From the NCBI GenBank assembly GCA_023334545.1, contig JAADVB010000120.1:1-53727 (forward strand): DNA of 53,727 nucleotides, given 5' to 3'. Under the pieces are notes generated by a model. It was not told where the DNA came from, did not search any database, and saw nothing but the letters and a program-made list of their open reading frames with translations. The translations under genes and the position numbers were made by a program. Shown here piece after piece: positions 8,936-23,200 of the stretch; the stretch's first letter is position 1; each line of letters opens with the position of its first letter. This stretch comes from Salisapilia sapeloensis (Eukaryota > Oomycota > Peronosporomycetes > Peronosporales > Salisapiliaceae).

Positions 8936-11900
8936 ATGAGTGACGACGCGGCAGCTCCGCGACGAGAGGCGACGCCATCGCCACCACCGTCGCCCATGTC
9001 ATCATCCACTGCCAGTGGCCGCACTCGACGTACGACTGTCGAAAGCGAAGACCACGAACTGGAGGACATGGACGAAGACAGTGAAGAAGAGATGCCGAAT
9101 CGACGCCACATGAGCGCTGCTAGTTTCTTAGAAGCGCTCGAAAGCTTGTCACATGAATCTGCTGGGACCACAACATCCACATCGACTAGCCATGCCGATG
9201 GCAGGACTAGCGGACGTGGCATACCGCCTGGACTTCGAAGTACGTGCCTGTCGACTATCCCACCGTTTAATACGTTCTCATGCATACGCTATCGACGTAG
9301 ACATGTTAGGTCAATTGCATGGAATGGATGCACAAGCGGTATGTACATTATTCTATCTTGTCTTCGAAAGAATAGCAAGTACTCATCCTTCCGACACATT
9401 AGGGTGGCGGTTTATTCCCGTTTGCACAGTTTCTAGACGGCTCAGCTGCATCTGGGAACAACCCTCGCTTCCGTCGAATGCTCGATGACCTTGCGATGGA
9501 AAAACCAGCCCACGTGCAAATGTCTGCGCTCTCTGAACTCTGTGAAACGCTCTCCATGTCGACGGAAGAAGTACTAGACGTCTCTGGATTTAGTGTAGAA
9601 GCATTCGTGCCTGCCGTAGCAAAGCTCGTAGCCTCGCCACCGACCTTTGACGTCCTTCTCTTAGCTGCACGAGCTCTCGCGGCCATGCTGGAAATGTACC
9701 CGATCAGCGCGACGCCTCGTGCCGTCCATGAAGGTGTTATCCCGTCTCTATGTCACAAACTCCTCGAGATCGAGTACATGGACGTCGCAGAGCTCGCGAT
9801 GCGCATTCTCGAGCGGATCATAACGTCGTCCAAGTCGCACGCGTCACACCTTTCGCTCATGTCCCAAAGCTCTTCTGCATCGTCTCGACGAGCACAAGAG
9901 TACCGGAGCATGGTGCTTGAACAGAATGGTTTCGTTGCCTTGTTGCAGTTTCTAGATTTTTTCCCCGTCGAGATCCAACGCACTGGCGCGCGGATCGTCA
10001 GTCAGCTCTGTACGCACTACCCGTCCGACCTGACATCTCAACTACGTGATGGTCTGCCTTATCTCACCAACCTCTTGCGTTCCTTTGACGCTGAGATCGT
10101 CGCCAGTGGCTGCGAAGCCTTCCGCCGTCTCGCCGACAGCCACGCCTGTCGTCGCGACCATGACTTTGCGTCCTTAGTCCTATCAGAATCGCTCCTGGAG
10201 CTCATGCTCGAACTCTTGACCAAGTACGGACGCACCGACGACAATGAAGCGTCTTCGATCCTATCTGCTTCTGCCTATAACAACATCCTGCGCTTCCTAT
10301 CAAGCGACTCGTTCTCCTATGCCGAAGAAGCTCCTGCTCTCATTACAAAACTCCGTTTCGAGCAGCTCCCACCTGTCCTCTCGACACTCGTCGCGACGAA
10401 CGCTGTGCTGCAGGACACACAAAGTCTTCGTGAGACGCTGAAACTCGTCTCATCTGCTCTCCCGTCTAGTGACGAAGCGTACAAGACAGCTTATGCATCC
10501 TCTCTACGGTCCTTTGCGCATGACCTTGTCCCGAAAGTCATGGACGTGTACGATCGCTGTGGTCGCAAAGAGCTCAAGCACGAAGCTCTCGCTGTTCTCT
10601 CACGCACTTGTGCTATCCTGTACACTTGCCACTCGGATGAAAACGTCGAATCGGACTTGCATATGACTAGCATCGCTGCATTCCTCGCACGTGTCATTCG
10701 TCCGAAGCAAAGTACGGAAGTGACGAAAGCAGAGGAAGCGTGGTCGATCCATCTAGCTCTTCAAGTCGTAGAACAAGTAGTCGATACGCATGAACCGACG
10801 AAGAGTCGTATGCAAGAGCTACTTGAGCGACATGGTGTCGCAAGTGCTCTACGCTACTACGCTTCGCTCGGATCAGATAAACCTCTTTCGAATAAACGTA
10901 AGCGGGAGGAACCTCAGGAAGAGGAAGAGGATCTAGATGAGTTTGATAACGTCCGACAGGTCGCTGCATATCTTGTTCATGAACGTCTAGGGACTCGATC
11001 AAGTGTCTCGGGAAGGTGGAAGCAACTCGAGACGATCGTCTACAAGATGGAAGAAGAGCAAGACGCGTTCGAGGACTTTGTCGCGCTCTTCCAACACGAT
11101 TCCATCACGGCACATGAAGTCGCTTCCAGTGGACTCGTCGAAGCCTTGAGCAAAGCACTTGATACACCTGCATCTAGTACCAAGCTCCTGCAAGCCATGG
11201 AGGACAGTAACCAATCCCAAGTGCTCCCACAGCTTGTCGACTGTCTCCATGCTGCCATCTCGTCTGATAAAGACACGTTTACGCTGTCGACAGACACGAC
11301 ACTGGCGTCTGGTAGCGTTGCGACGGACTTGGAACGTCTGACGCAGCACGTTAAAGTCCGCGTTCACATCGAAGCGAGCGATGAGGAGGGTAAGACAGAG
11401 ACGACAAGTACGTCTCGACCTCGTGAGAATCGACGTCGACAAGCTGTCGACGGCACTGTCGTTCTCGTGGAACCTCTGGCACGTATCGAGACAATCGAGG
11501 GCTTTATCGCAGATAAGATCCTCGGCGAACGCTCTTCCTCTTCTCTCGTCAGCAGTCCTCCAAGTGACGAGGAAGATGTCGGGAGTGAATTATCTGAAAC
11601 CAAGGAACGTCGTGTCCATGCTGTCTTCCAAGGCCAATCACTTCCACCAGACATGAGTATCCTCGAAGCTATCATCCGTCACTCGCATCCACCAAGTGCT
11701 CTCGAGACAAATACATCTCGTGCCGGACCTTTTGATATTACGTTTAGACTAGCAGGAGATAATCCAATGCCTCCGATCGAGGTACAGATTGACGCATCTG
11801 ATGATGTCGAAGGATCGAAGCAGTGGAGTGATACGTGGGATATGCTCTCGCTTCTCCAGAAGCTACAGCATCTTTGTCTTGATACGTCTTTCATCAATCC

Positions 11901-14136
11901 CTTCTTAAGCATGCAGGTCGCGAGGGCACTGGAACAAGCGATTCGTGTCGTCACGACTAGTCTGCCTGCATGGAGCTTTCGTCTCGTGCACGACTTCCCT
12001 TTCGTCCTTGACGTCGACACGAGATACCATTTCATGTACGCCACGACGTGCGGACCACCACGTGCGATCCAGTACCTCGCACGCAATGTCTGGAAACGTG
12101 CCATCGCAGAAGAACCTTCGAGCCGATCGAGACGATCGCATGGCGGTGGTCGACGCTCGCGGACTTCGGCCCTCACGAACTTGACCAAGATGGTCAAGCT
12201 CCCACGTCTCAAGGTCCGTGTCGCACGAGGCAAACTCCTTGTATCTGCACGTAAGCTCCTGGCGATCTACGGCGGAAAGCGAGCGATGATCGAGATCGAG
12301 TTTCTAGGAGAAGTCGGCACTGGTCTCGGGCCAACGACCGAGTTCTTTACTCTGGTAGCGCACGAGATTCAAGCGAGGAAGTTACGTCTTTGGCGAGATG
12401 AAAGTGCACCGAGTGAAGAAGAGATGCAAGTTGAAGTCAAGGAGGAGAGAGAGACGTCTCCGGCGCTACCTGTCCGTGGTTACCATCGTTTTGCTGTTTA
12501 CTATTGCGCTTCCTGTTGTTCTGTCAAAGTACCCAAGTGCTCGATCCATAAGACCTTGTTGACACATGACAAGCGACCGACGGACGGGAACAAGAAGAGT
12601 AATAAAGCACTGTCTGTCCCACAGTGCAGCACTTGTCTGGATGCAGAGGATGATGCGTCGGCGTTTAGTCATTGCGACTGCCACTCGGACGAGACAGAGG
12701 CAAAAGCACGAGAACTCCAGTGGTGGATCTTGACCGACGATGAGGTACACTATCTCTCGCGTGTGTATCCGCAGGACTCGGAGACGTTGCGTCATCCAGT
12801 CCTCCAGTGCGCCCACTGCGACACGGTCAACTTCCCTGGCACCGACGATGGCATCGTCACGATGGACCGAGACCGTATGCTCTCACGCCTCGGGCGACGC
12901 ATGTACGAGCGAGACTATCGCGCTGTCACCAAGCACGTGTCACCGCTATGTGAAGGCACGCCGCTAAAGATCGTCCCTGTGTCCTTGACGAAAGAACTAG
13001 TAGATGAGCTCGTAGAGAACGTACCGACTAGTCCAGAGGTCCTGGAGAGTGATATCGACTCCATGAGCTACGTGAATGAGTCCACTGCTTGGATGAAGAA
13101 CGTGTCTGCTGTCGGAGAAGCTGCTGTCGATGCTCCTTTCGGTCTCTACCCGAAGCCATACATGTCGGACACGACGGAAGACGTCGAGAGCGGCGACATG
13201 GGCGGATGGTTCAAGTTCTTAGGACAATTCGTTGCTCAGGCACTTTTAGATGAGCGTCTGCTCTCTCTTCCTCTCTCACGTCCATTCATGCGTCTCCTAC
13301 GTGGCGAGCAACTCGTCGGAGAAGGCGTCTCGACGTCGACTTCCCTCTCGTTCTTAGAAGAACTCGACCCGACACTTGCCAAGTCCCTTGGCTACCTGTA
13401 TGACCTTGCGTCTCAAGAACCTAGTGACAGTCGTACGGAAGAAGTGGAGGACATGTGTCTCTCCTTCACACTCGTTGGTACGCCGTCGATTGAACTCGTA
13501 GAAAACGGAAGTCATGTTCTAGTGTCGGCTGACAACTTGATGCAATATGTCCAAGCGAATCTAACGTTCTTCCTCCGCGACTCAGTGCAGAAACAAGTCT
13601 CGGCTTTCCATCGTGGATTTGAGCAGACGTGTGGACTTACTAGTCACGCGACATGGAACCATTCGTCTGCGATCCAATTTTTCCAAGTCTTTTCGTTAAA
13701 AGAGATGGAAGAGATGTTAAGTGATGCTGGAAGAGGTGATCTATGGGACCGGAATGGAAAAGATTTACGCAGTCACATCGTCTGTGCACATGGATACTCG
13801 GCATCGAGTCGAACGGTGAATGACTTGATCCATGTCTTGTGTGAATTGACACTTGAAGAGCAACGACTCTTTGTTCGATTTGTCACGGGCGCGAATCGAT
13901 TGCCACGAGGTGGATGGGCTGCTCTCGAACCGAAATTCACGGTCGTACGGAAACATCCGTCCGTGAGTCAAGGCAATACAGAGGAAGAACGAGCTCGAGA
14001 AGTTGATGCGTTATTACCATCAGCATCGACTTGCACGAATTACCTCAAACTACCGGAATACTCGAGTCGAGATGTACTCAAGGAACGGCTGCAGTATTGT
14101 ATTCGTGAAGGTCAGTGCAGCTTCCTTCTTTCCTAA
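8936..14136 (+). CDS. TRIP12: HECT E3 ubiquitin ligase, TRIP12/UPL3 type (three exons)
   Basis: Exons 8936-9239, 9301-9338 and 9403-14136 join to about 1691 residues; introns are 61 and 64 nt. The 38 nt middle exon gives NMLGQLHGMDAQA and leads in frame into GGGLFPFAQFLDG. After a Ser/acidic N-terminus, an armadillo-like region (about 150-430) closely follows plant UPL3: ALSELCETLSMSTEE, LLAARALAAMLEMYP and EYMDVAELAMRIL. A KRKREEPQEEEED stretch near 480 looks like a nuclear signal. The HECT domain begins near 1065 (FLGEVGTGLGPTTEFF) and ends in CTNYLKLPEYSS, with catalytic Cys about 1658, 34 residues from the end. Residues about 1115-1355 are a large insertion with several C-x2-C pairs. TRIP12/UPL3 enzymes ubiquitinate nuclear substrates, including ubiquitin-fusion substrates. 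It converges on the ferlin gene 129 bp away. Confidence 0.95.
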
Positions 14137-14265
14137 CTTTCTACCTTTTTGCATTTGGATCCGAGAGAAGTGGTAGTGAGATGGTCTAGTAGAAAGACAA
14201 GAGTAGCTAGATCCGAAAACTAAACACTAAGCTTTCTTGGATAGTTTAATGCTTGAGTTGTTTAT

Positions 14266-17200
14266 CTACTTGTCTTTAGCGTCTGTGGATCGTACGGCAC
14301 GATGGCAGCGACGAGAGATGTGGAGGGTGCCGAGTAAGAGCAGCCCGATGCCGGTGCCGAGGACGACCCAACCGTACGGTGATGGAATCATCTCGGATAC
14401 CAAGATGCAGGTATTGATGAATGGACCGATGTAGATGAAGAGCAGGATGGTTGCAGCAGTTAGAATGATAGAAGAGAAGATACGATAGTAGCGAGGGCCC
14501 ATGAATGCCTCCATGACGTACAATGGATTCCACATCGCTGACAAGTGCAGCCGATCCGTTGGTTCGGCGAGATAAGGAAAGTTGTTCGGTTCACTACGTC
14601 CAAAGCCTGCGGCATATGTTTGAGCGAGTGAGCGAGGCAGGATTTCGATCGAAAGCAAGACTTGTCCTGCTTCGACTCGATCGTTAGTGTCCTTGTCATG
14701 CGTGTAAAACGTTTGCCAGTGACTGTCATCTGGATCCTCTCCGTCCAAACCAATGCGTCGCTTAAAAGACGTGACGAGCGACTTTGCTTCTTCCATGGTC
14801 ACTTCGTCCTCTTCCTGTGGAGCTCCTTGTTTAGTTCGTTGAGACGTGTAGGATGTAGGTCCAGAGTCTTGCTCAAGCAGCCTCGTTGATTCGCCTTCTC
14901 CTTCGTCATATTTGCCGATATCAATCGCAATGTCCGTAGCTGACGATGAGACCGATGGACGTGTTGCACCTCTCGGTTGCCCCGTTGTCTTACTGCTAGC
15001 TTGTCCACTTGATTTGTCAAAAGAAGACGAATCCTCATTCGGAGATCTCTCCTTGGCATAAACATTAATGACTTCCTTCGTCTTATGCGCTCGCTCAAGG
15101 AAATGACCGATATTGATAGTAGTTTCCGCGAGACAATCGTCGTACTTGATGTCTTTATCCCACATTTGCACATGAAGCTCTCCACGCTGTGTAGCATCTT
15201 CTGGATCTATCGGAAGCGTTACTGGAAACTTCATCCTCCAATTAAACGATGCCTTTCCTCGCTTTGCTCGCCAATGCGTGTCTGTGCTTTGCTTTTCGTT
15301 GTCTCGAGCCTGGAACCAAGCGGTCAAGTACAAGTCTGAGAGACCAGAGTAGTCTCCAGGTACCACATCCTTAGCTTTGTACATGATGACACGGACTTCG
15401 TACTCTTCCGGAGGTGGAAGAGAAATATCAATAGGAGGCGAAACCTGACTTTGCTCAATCGTGAGGATGTCCACCCACATGCGAATGTCAGCTTGAGAGT
15501 GCGTGTACTGAGGGACATACATCGGTCGAAACTCCAACGGATTGACATGATCCTTCAAAGCCGATACATTTCTATCGTGCTGCCCAGATGGACTAAAGAG
15601 ACGATCCTCCAAGTCGATCAGTGTCGTGCCGATTAAAGTATCGCCATGAGAAGAAGAACCGACGGAGAATAGACCAGAGGTGAACCCTTCTGGTAGACCT
15701 GGAATGGCAAACGGATCGTAGTCTAGCAGGTCGATTTTTAGTTCAGATGATCCTGGAAGCTTGGTCTTGAACTCGTACATGTTATGAATCCTTGGATGAA
15801 GAGTCTTTTTCTGGTACTTGGACCGGTCATTGATGACTTGAGATTGTCGATTACCGTTGCCGACTGTTAGGCGCAAGTACGGGTCGCAGCTCTGATGGTG
15901 ATTTTGAGGGATAACATGAAGTGCATCGAGTACATACACTCGAATGATATACTCCTGGGGCTGTATAAACGCGTTTAAATCAATCAAAGGCTCTTCATCG
16001 TCGCTGTCTACGACACGAATGATGCCCTTAAAATACCCAACTGAACGGTAATCTGTCTCATCCCCCTGCTTTGCCTTTAGCATACTTCCTCGGAAGAGTG
16101 AGTACGTCTCGAATGGTGGCTGAAGCTCTTCTTCAAGTCTACCATCCAAAACACGTCGATTTACCAAGTACGCCGGCGTTTCGTCACTACTGTCATCCTC
16201 TTTATCGTCTGCAAGTGTACTCTTTAGTTTATTTGCTTCTTCTCGACGCTTGTTTAATGGCGAAGATGGTTGAGAAGGAGATAAATTCTGCTCGAGATGA
16301 GAAGTAGACCCAGGAAATGTGGATAAATCCGACTTTTGCTCCATGAAAGGATTGCCAATGCTCACGCCAGTTTGAGGCTGCTTATACAATGGATTCGGCT
16401 GGTTATTCCACATTGGCATCGTGCTACACAGGTCAATGGAACAAACACCAAGAAGTGGCGTATAGAAGCCTCCTAGCAATCGATCGTAGACGCTCACACG
16501 AAGTCTCGGAGCAAAGAGTGGATCTGATGGAATATCCACCGGGAGTAGCATTCGCTGCAGGAAGTTTGGATTCTGGGGTGTTGGCTTGGAGACGCGATTG
16601 GTTAGTCTCGACGCACTACCTTGATCCATGCGAAACTCAATGTACGGTGTGGAAACGGGCGTGAAGCCTACAGGCTGTAAGTTTCTACAACCGAGACAAG
16701 TAATTTCTACAAACTTCTTTTTTGCCTTCGGTTTGATCGACTCTGGAGATGGAATACGTGCGTCTGGTGTGTCTTTTTTTATCAACTCGAAAGACAGCAA
16801 GAGCTCTCCGTACGTGTCACCATCATCCATGTACTTGATCGGGTGCCACTGCGGTCTAGGGCCGCTATGCTTTCCTGCTTCCACTGCAGCAGCATATTCT
16901 TTTGAAGAGATGACGTTCATATCTCTAAGCGAAAAGGATGTACGGCCGACGTATTCATCTCTTGATGAATACTTGTCATAGTCATAGACATGTAGGGAAA
17001 GTTTCGGCAAGAGATTTGAATCCGATGGCACTTCTATCTCTACCATCATCGCCTCGTAGAAGCAAGGATCACATGTGTTTTGTTGAATAGATGTCCGTTT
17101 TTCTTCTCCAGCGCAAATCACCTTGACGTATGGATCCAATAGACCGTCCGAATCTGCAGACGGGAGGCTTCGACCTTGGTAGACATAAGCAATCACAATG

Positions 17201-20073
17201 TACTGAGTATGGGCAACAGCCTGTGCTGCATGAGCTCTCCATTGGCTTCCAATATGCCTTTCAAGATGTTCATCTCCGATACCTCGCTCCAAATGCAGTG
17301 ACATAAGCACATTACCCGTGTAGTCACTATCCTTTAGTTCGTCCAAGACTCGATCTTCGTGCAACGAGATCCATGTTGGATGAACGATATCACAGGAGGT
17401 GGGAGATGTCGGCTGCTCTCTCCAAAGCGTTTTCGCTTGGATGCGAGCGTAGCAGATGCGTTCCGATTTGGACTTCACCAAGTACACGAACACATCTGGC
17501 GCTTGGTCCAAGTCCGTCGGTAGCTCTAGCTCTGGTATGGAAATGTATTGATTGAGATGGCAAACACCATCTTCTACCTTGACTTCCGATGTCCAGACTT
17601 CCTCATAGCCGATAGCAATGCTAAAACAAGCATCGTTTCCGACACTTGTAGGAATGTCTGTAGCGTAGAGAAGAGAGATACGGAGTATATATTGTGCAGA
17701 CGCTGGTAAGAGCTCGTCATTAATCAGATTGCGAGTATGCGGACGGTCGTTTAGGGAAGTCGAGTCGTCCTCAACACGCAGGGATAAAAGCACACGACCT
17801 CTGTATGTACTCGCAGTTTTCGGACTATCCTGCATGAGCTCTCTTGCCTTGGAGCCGATGACGTAACCGACTGGAGGTCCATATAGATTGTACCAGCGAT
17901 GGGTATGGTATGTCGGGTTCGCTTGGACGCTACTAAAGTACAGAGTTTCCATCAATTTAGCGACTAATTCATCATCACTGCCGACATCTGAGTCCCACAC
18001 GGAGACCAAGACGCGATTGGACATGGTTGGCAAAAGAACGGGGAACCAGAGCTCCTCACTGAACTTGACAGATCGACTAGCATCGTGTGATGTCTTCACT
18101 TTAGTTTTTAGAGCAGATTGGCCTGCAAAGTACACTTGAACGTAGGCGTCAATGCCACCAGACTTGAGGATATTGTTATCCATACTAGGTAAGTGTTCCG
18201 CTCGATGAACTGTCACAACTAAGTATTTGAGCGTCTGCACAACTCGAGGAGGTACAATGACCAGCGAATCCATATCTGGTTGCTCGGATGGATCTGAGCA
18301 GTCGTTCAAAGCGTCCTTGTCTTCACTCTCCTTGTGCATAACCAGCTTGTCGCCAGGTCCAAGCACTACGATAGAAAGCAGGAGATACCCCTGGATACGA
18401 TCACTGGTTCGCTTGTCGTTGCCTACGAGCGCTACCCACTTTTGGTGCAGCTCATGGTTGCGTTGGTAGTACACGTACGGTATGTCAATAACAAAGAAGC
18501 CAATTAAGTCATCTAGACTAGTGACGCCATTAGAGGCAAAGAGAGATGGGCCATCGGCATCCATGACGGAGATTTTAATGTTTCCGCCTTCTACTGCGTC
18601 AGCAGACAGACTATGGAAATTGAAGAATAGGTACTCGTCAAAGACACACGAGAGCTGGTTCAACTTGACCTTGGTGTGCTGACGCTGACCCATACAATCC
18701 ACGGCGATGACAGGGTCGCACGTTCCGTTCCAATCCATAGGCTTGAGATCACGTAATTCGACAATGCGCACTCGAACTTGGTAGTCTCCTGGCTTGAACT
18801 GGATCTTGGACATTTCGTCAAGCATTTTCTGGTGCTCTGCTTGCTGCTTCTCTCTCTCCGCTTGCGTCTCTTGTGCACTGTCCGTTTGCTCTTCGATATC
18901 TGCATCGCCTTCATATTCAATCGCGCTACCAGGAGGTAAATTACTTTCGTATTCGTCATCGTCACCTGGGACTTCATCTGGCCCTCTCAAACCTCTCGAC
19001 TTTGGCACGACGGTACTGTGATCCATTTCACCTTGATCTATGTTCGGTGCCTTCCGAGATACATGCACCATTTCCAATGCAAGACAGATCCGTCCTCGGC
19101 TATAGCTCATTGCTCGATCCGGAGATAAATCACTTGCTGTTCCCTTGTTTTCTAAAGGCTCTAAGGCTAGCCAGAACACCTTCTTAACCGTACCAAAGCG
19201 ACTGCACCAGTCATCTAGGTTGATCGTACAGCAGCCGAGGAAATCATTCGACCAAAAGTCACTATCTTGGACTAGCAACGTCAAACGCTGGCCATTTCCA
19301 ACGTATCGGAAGAAGAAACGCTGGCGCCAGCGCGGACGAAGTGTCTTTTGCTCTACTTTTGTTTGCTGTGGCGCATGTCGATCCGATCGAAGCTCGACAA
19401 AAGGGTCACTCGTGGCCTTTGGTCCCTTCCCATCTTTCGCAAGCACACCCTTTGCTTCCAAGACAGAAACGATAATAAAGTTGGGAGTTGTCGTATCAGA
19501 TGAGGTAGTAGTCACTTCAACTGTGAGCTCTCCTATTGCCTGCAAGTACCATAAGCAAACGTATAGCAGATATGTCTTCCATAAAAGAGTAGAAACCTAC
19601 CTCACCATCGCCAGAGACTGGCTTCAGCGACAATGTATGCTGCTTTTGACCTAGCTGGGACAAGCGCAGCTCAGATCTTCCAATGACTTGGTCGTTGGAT
19701 GATTCGACCACAGAGTAGAGAGTAAAGCGTAGTGTATCATTCTTCCCATTCATATTGAGCGTCTCGTTCCAAGTAGGTCGTTCAGAAGCTGCCGTCGCTT
19801 TAGTTCTCGCAGATCCGTCACCGCAAGTGATCTCGCAATCTACGCAAATACATGTTAATGGAGACTCGTTTTTAAATTCATGACACATCGCGTAGATGAC
19901 GTACACCATGTAGGCGATGCAGATATATCCTCCTCATAATGCACCATAAGATTAGAACCATACAGCACCTTAACTCGCATTTGTTGTGAAGGCATGGAGC
20001 TTGAGAGATGCAGTGAAAAGTTGGAATGTGAAGAGGTGCCGGTCTGAAAGATCCCAAGATCGCGCCGTTTCAT
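14266..20073 (-). CDS. ferlin-family protein with nine C2 domains (three exons)
   Basis: Exons 20073-19905, 19839-19601 and 19539-14266 join to 1893 residues; introns are 65 and 61 nt. The first C2 spans exons 1-2 (MRVKVLYGSNLM, then YCEITCGDGSARTK). Further C2 starts fall near residues 158, 387, 577, 753, 920, 1080, 1335 and 1517. The last two carry ferlin C2E/C2F features: SCDPYLRLTVG, GTTLIDLEDRLFS, DTHWRAKRGKASFNWRM and DLYLTAWFQ. The pre-membrane GRSEPNNFPYLAEP segment is the ferlin linker. The C-terminus has two hydrophobic segments, near 1820-1843 and 1858-1878, where animal ferlins have one. Ferlins are tail-anchored calcium and phospholipid sensors in vesicle fusion. Calcium-binding Asp residues look incomplete in several domains. 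The start ATG at 20073 is the first in the C2A exon; a longer 5' exon is not excluded. Confidence 0.92.
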
Positions 20074-20256
20074 CTTGAAGATCTTGTTAGTCCTCACTTC
20101 CAGCCAAGCCCTCCACCGGTAGATGATAAAGTAGCAACAGCAGCAGCATTAAAAGAGTAAAGATTGTAGTATTGAGCTAGCTATAGCACATCCGTAGATG
20201 GCTAATTAAAAGGCGAATGAGAACGGAAAAAGTAATCTAACTTCCGTGCCCGCTGC

Positions 20257-23200
20257 TTAGACCGGGTTGAAGAAGTCGATCAATCGGTCCCAGTACATAC
20301 TCTCTATGTGGCTCACAATGTCAAAGGTGTACGGAGTAATTTCGACCGAACCACTCGTGCCACTGACGCTTAAGGTAGGTTGTTCCAGGAGCGTGTTACT
20401 GATGTAGATATCGTAGACCGATTCGCCAGTCGTGAGTGCTGAGCCACTTACTGAAAACTTCCCCTTGAACCAGAAACTATTGATAAGGAAGTTTTCAAGT
20501 GCCGAGACATCGAATCCGTTTTCCGTGTGCACTTCGATTCGGTGATCCCACGAGACCTCCAACGTCTCTCCATCCGGTATGGTCAGTCGCCAGTAGGATG
20601 CAGTGTAACGCAGGGATGATTTCGTATCAGTCGGATCAGTATCGTAGTTCAGATTGCACTCCAAAGCCGATAAGCAGAACAATGGTTGAGAAAGTAGTCG
20701 CAAGTCTGCTATCGGCTGATACCTCGAAGCGTCAAAGACAGGAGTTGTCACGTTTGTGACGTACAGCGTTTGGGATGTGCCATCGCTAGCCTCGCTATAG
20801 AATTGAAGGTTCGGATTGGACGTATCCATCGGAGATAAGGAAGGTAGCAACATGTCCATAACGTTTGCTTTACAGTCGAATGACTGAAGACATCGGTCTC
20901 GGAACGAAGCACAGGCATCGACACATTCTGGCGTGGTGGTTGTATCCCAAATGTACTCTGGTTCGTTCGGTATTTGATCGAACAAGGAGAGTTCATTAGA
21001 TGGTGGCACCTCGAACCACTGGTTGAGCGAATTCCAATTGATGGCATCTCGGGAATCACTTCTTAAGAAGGCATCAATAGTCGGATTGATCGGTGGCTCT
21101 GGTCCAAATTGGAACGTCACGATGTCATTCGGGTTGCTAGCAAAGACGATATCGATAGCGCCTCCAGGATTTGGCTGTGAAACAGACACAATGCGTTTAT
21201 ATTTGTCCTGCGGCAAGGACTGAAGCAGATTGTTGACTTCATCCTCCGTTTGAGGGAATGTATTTTCCGTCGACGTGCCCGATGCCACATCCGTCATATC
21301 TAAGGTTTCCGAGCTGCCAGGGATATGCAAGCTAAAGTCGGTAGTGATGTACGTGGCCCAACTGATGGAGAACGGATTCGCATACTCCTTGTAGTGAGTA
21401 CCGACGAGGCAACTGTATTGACTAAAGCACTGCAGCAGCTTGAGGAATGACGGGATATTTATAAGTTGAGCATCCCAAGTCGCATATCGCTCCATCAAGT
21501 CTGCTACAGCGAAGCCTTCTGGCGCGTACTCATAGTTCAGGTCAGCAGGAGACAGGTACTGACTTAAGATCGTGTGACCCGCATTGTAGCAATCCGGGTC
21601 GGATCCATCCTTCGTGCATGCTTCCATCAACTGAGCGCAATCCGGGCACAACGCATGAGGATCTATTGGAGATGAAGAGCCGTCGGCGTAGCTGCCACTG
21701 CCACTACCACTGTATTCAGGCATCACAGGTGAATAAAGACCGAACCATTCTGCCAAGTTCATCCAATCCACGCTAGTAGAGTCGCCAGAGGCCATGAAGG
21801 AACCACTGATATCTGTGGTAAACGTCACGCTTTCAGAAGTTTCAAACGAGAGCTTAAGCTCAAATGGTGGAGAGAAGGAGACACGGAAGGTAGGCGTGAG
21901 TCCACTATCTGTCGCTGCTATCTCCTCGATCGTATATGGAACAGGGGCACCGTCTTGAGTTATATAGTTAGACAAATAGCCTTCAAGCATACTTTGCGAT
22001 TCTGGGAACGTGAGATCCGAGCCCATCATACCATTGTAGGCCATGTTGAAAGTGGTGGATAGTGGAGCAGACGGAATCTCGAACGTAGCATGCATTTGCA
22101 CACTAGTGCTTGCATCCATCGCTCTATTGACAGTACACTCGTTGTTCATGACATTAAACAGCAGTCCAAGGAACTGGTCCACTGCTTCAGATCCGTATTG
22201 GGATCTCCAGTCTGTAATCATGCTCGTGAAGCTATATTCAATCGTTCCAGAAGCAACGTGCTCGGCAGGCAAGCTGTTCTGTAGGATCGACCGAGCAACG
22301 CTGTCACAAGCGCCGTTCGATAGACATTTTTTCAGCGCTGATGCCGAAGCATCACAGATAGTGCTGCGAGGCATACTCATCGAATGCTTCTGAGCCATTT
22401 CAGCTATCATGAAGCTAAGATCATTCCAATCGATCGGAGTGGTGCTATCACTTCTCACTCCTTCGAACGTAAGCGCGATGTCACTCCGTTCAGCTATTAT
22501 GCCAGACGCTTCGTTTCGGATCTCTGGCATCGGACCAATGTACTCTGACAATGTAATGGACAAGTATGACGTATCGAACGAGTAGCTGACACTCACATTG
22601 ATCTTGCCGTTCGGGGTATAGTAGGCAAGCGAGTCACTAATGCGGTTCGATAGATCCGACAAACTAGTGTTCATGAAATTGTCATACGTAAAGGATGGAT
22701 GCTCGGCAAAAGGGACGCCATAAGCATCGAAGCTAACGTAAATACTATCTCCTTGAGAGACATACAAGTGGTACTGAGCGGGATGGTACCCGAGGATGTT
22801 GTACTGTGCCATGTCAGGTCCACCACCGAGTCGTCCGTCTGGACAACGAACGCTTTGATCATGAAGACAGAGGAACAATGACGCAAGAGGAGGAAGCTCA
22901 GATGCCAAGCCTCGTTTGTGCAGCGTCTGGAAAGCCCAGCCAAAGTCCATGAAAAAGTTGCTGGGCGCCTCCATCATATCGTCTGACTTGACGGCAATGT
23001 CCATCAAGTAGTGGAGCGATAAGGCTGCATCCTTACAATTTTCATTCACTGCACAATCTTCTCGGTAGTCGCACGAGTGACACTCAGGGTCTCCATGTTG
23101 GGTTCCACTGTCGTATGCCGGCTTATATATTGCGCCGTTCAAGTACATGAAGAAGTCGTCGTAGGTGGCATCCGGATGCGAATGCATCGATTCTATGAGA

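Noticed and set aside
9153..9488. 111-codon frame across the HECT gene 5' end
   Set aside because: It reads through both introns; only the 38 nt middle exon is coding, and it is included in the HECT model.
14266..20073. MCTP-type protein because of two C-terminal hydrophobic segments
   Set aside because: The C2E/C2F and linker sequences match ferlins, and the MCTP C-terminal domain is absent.
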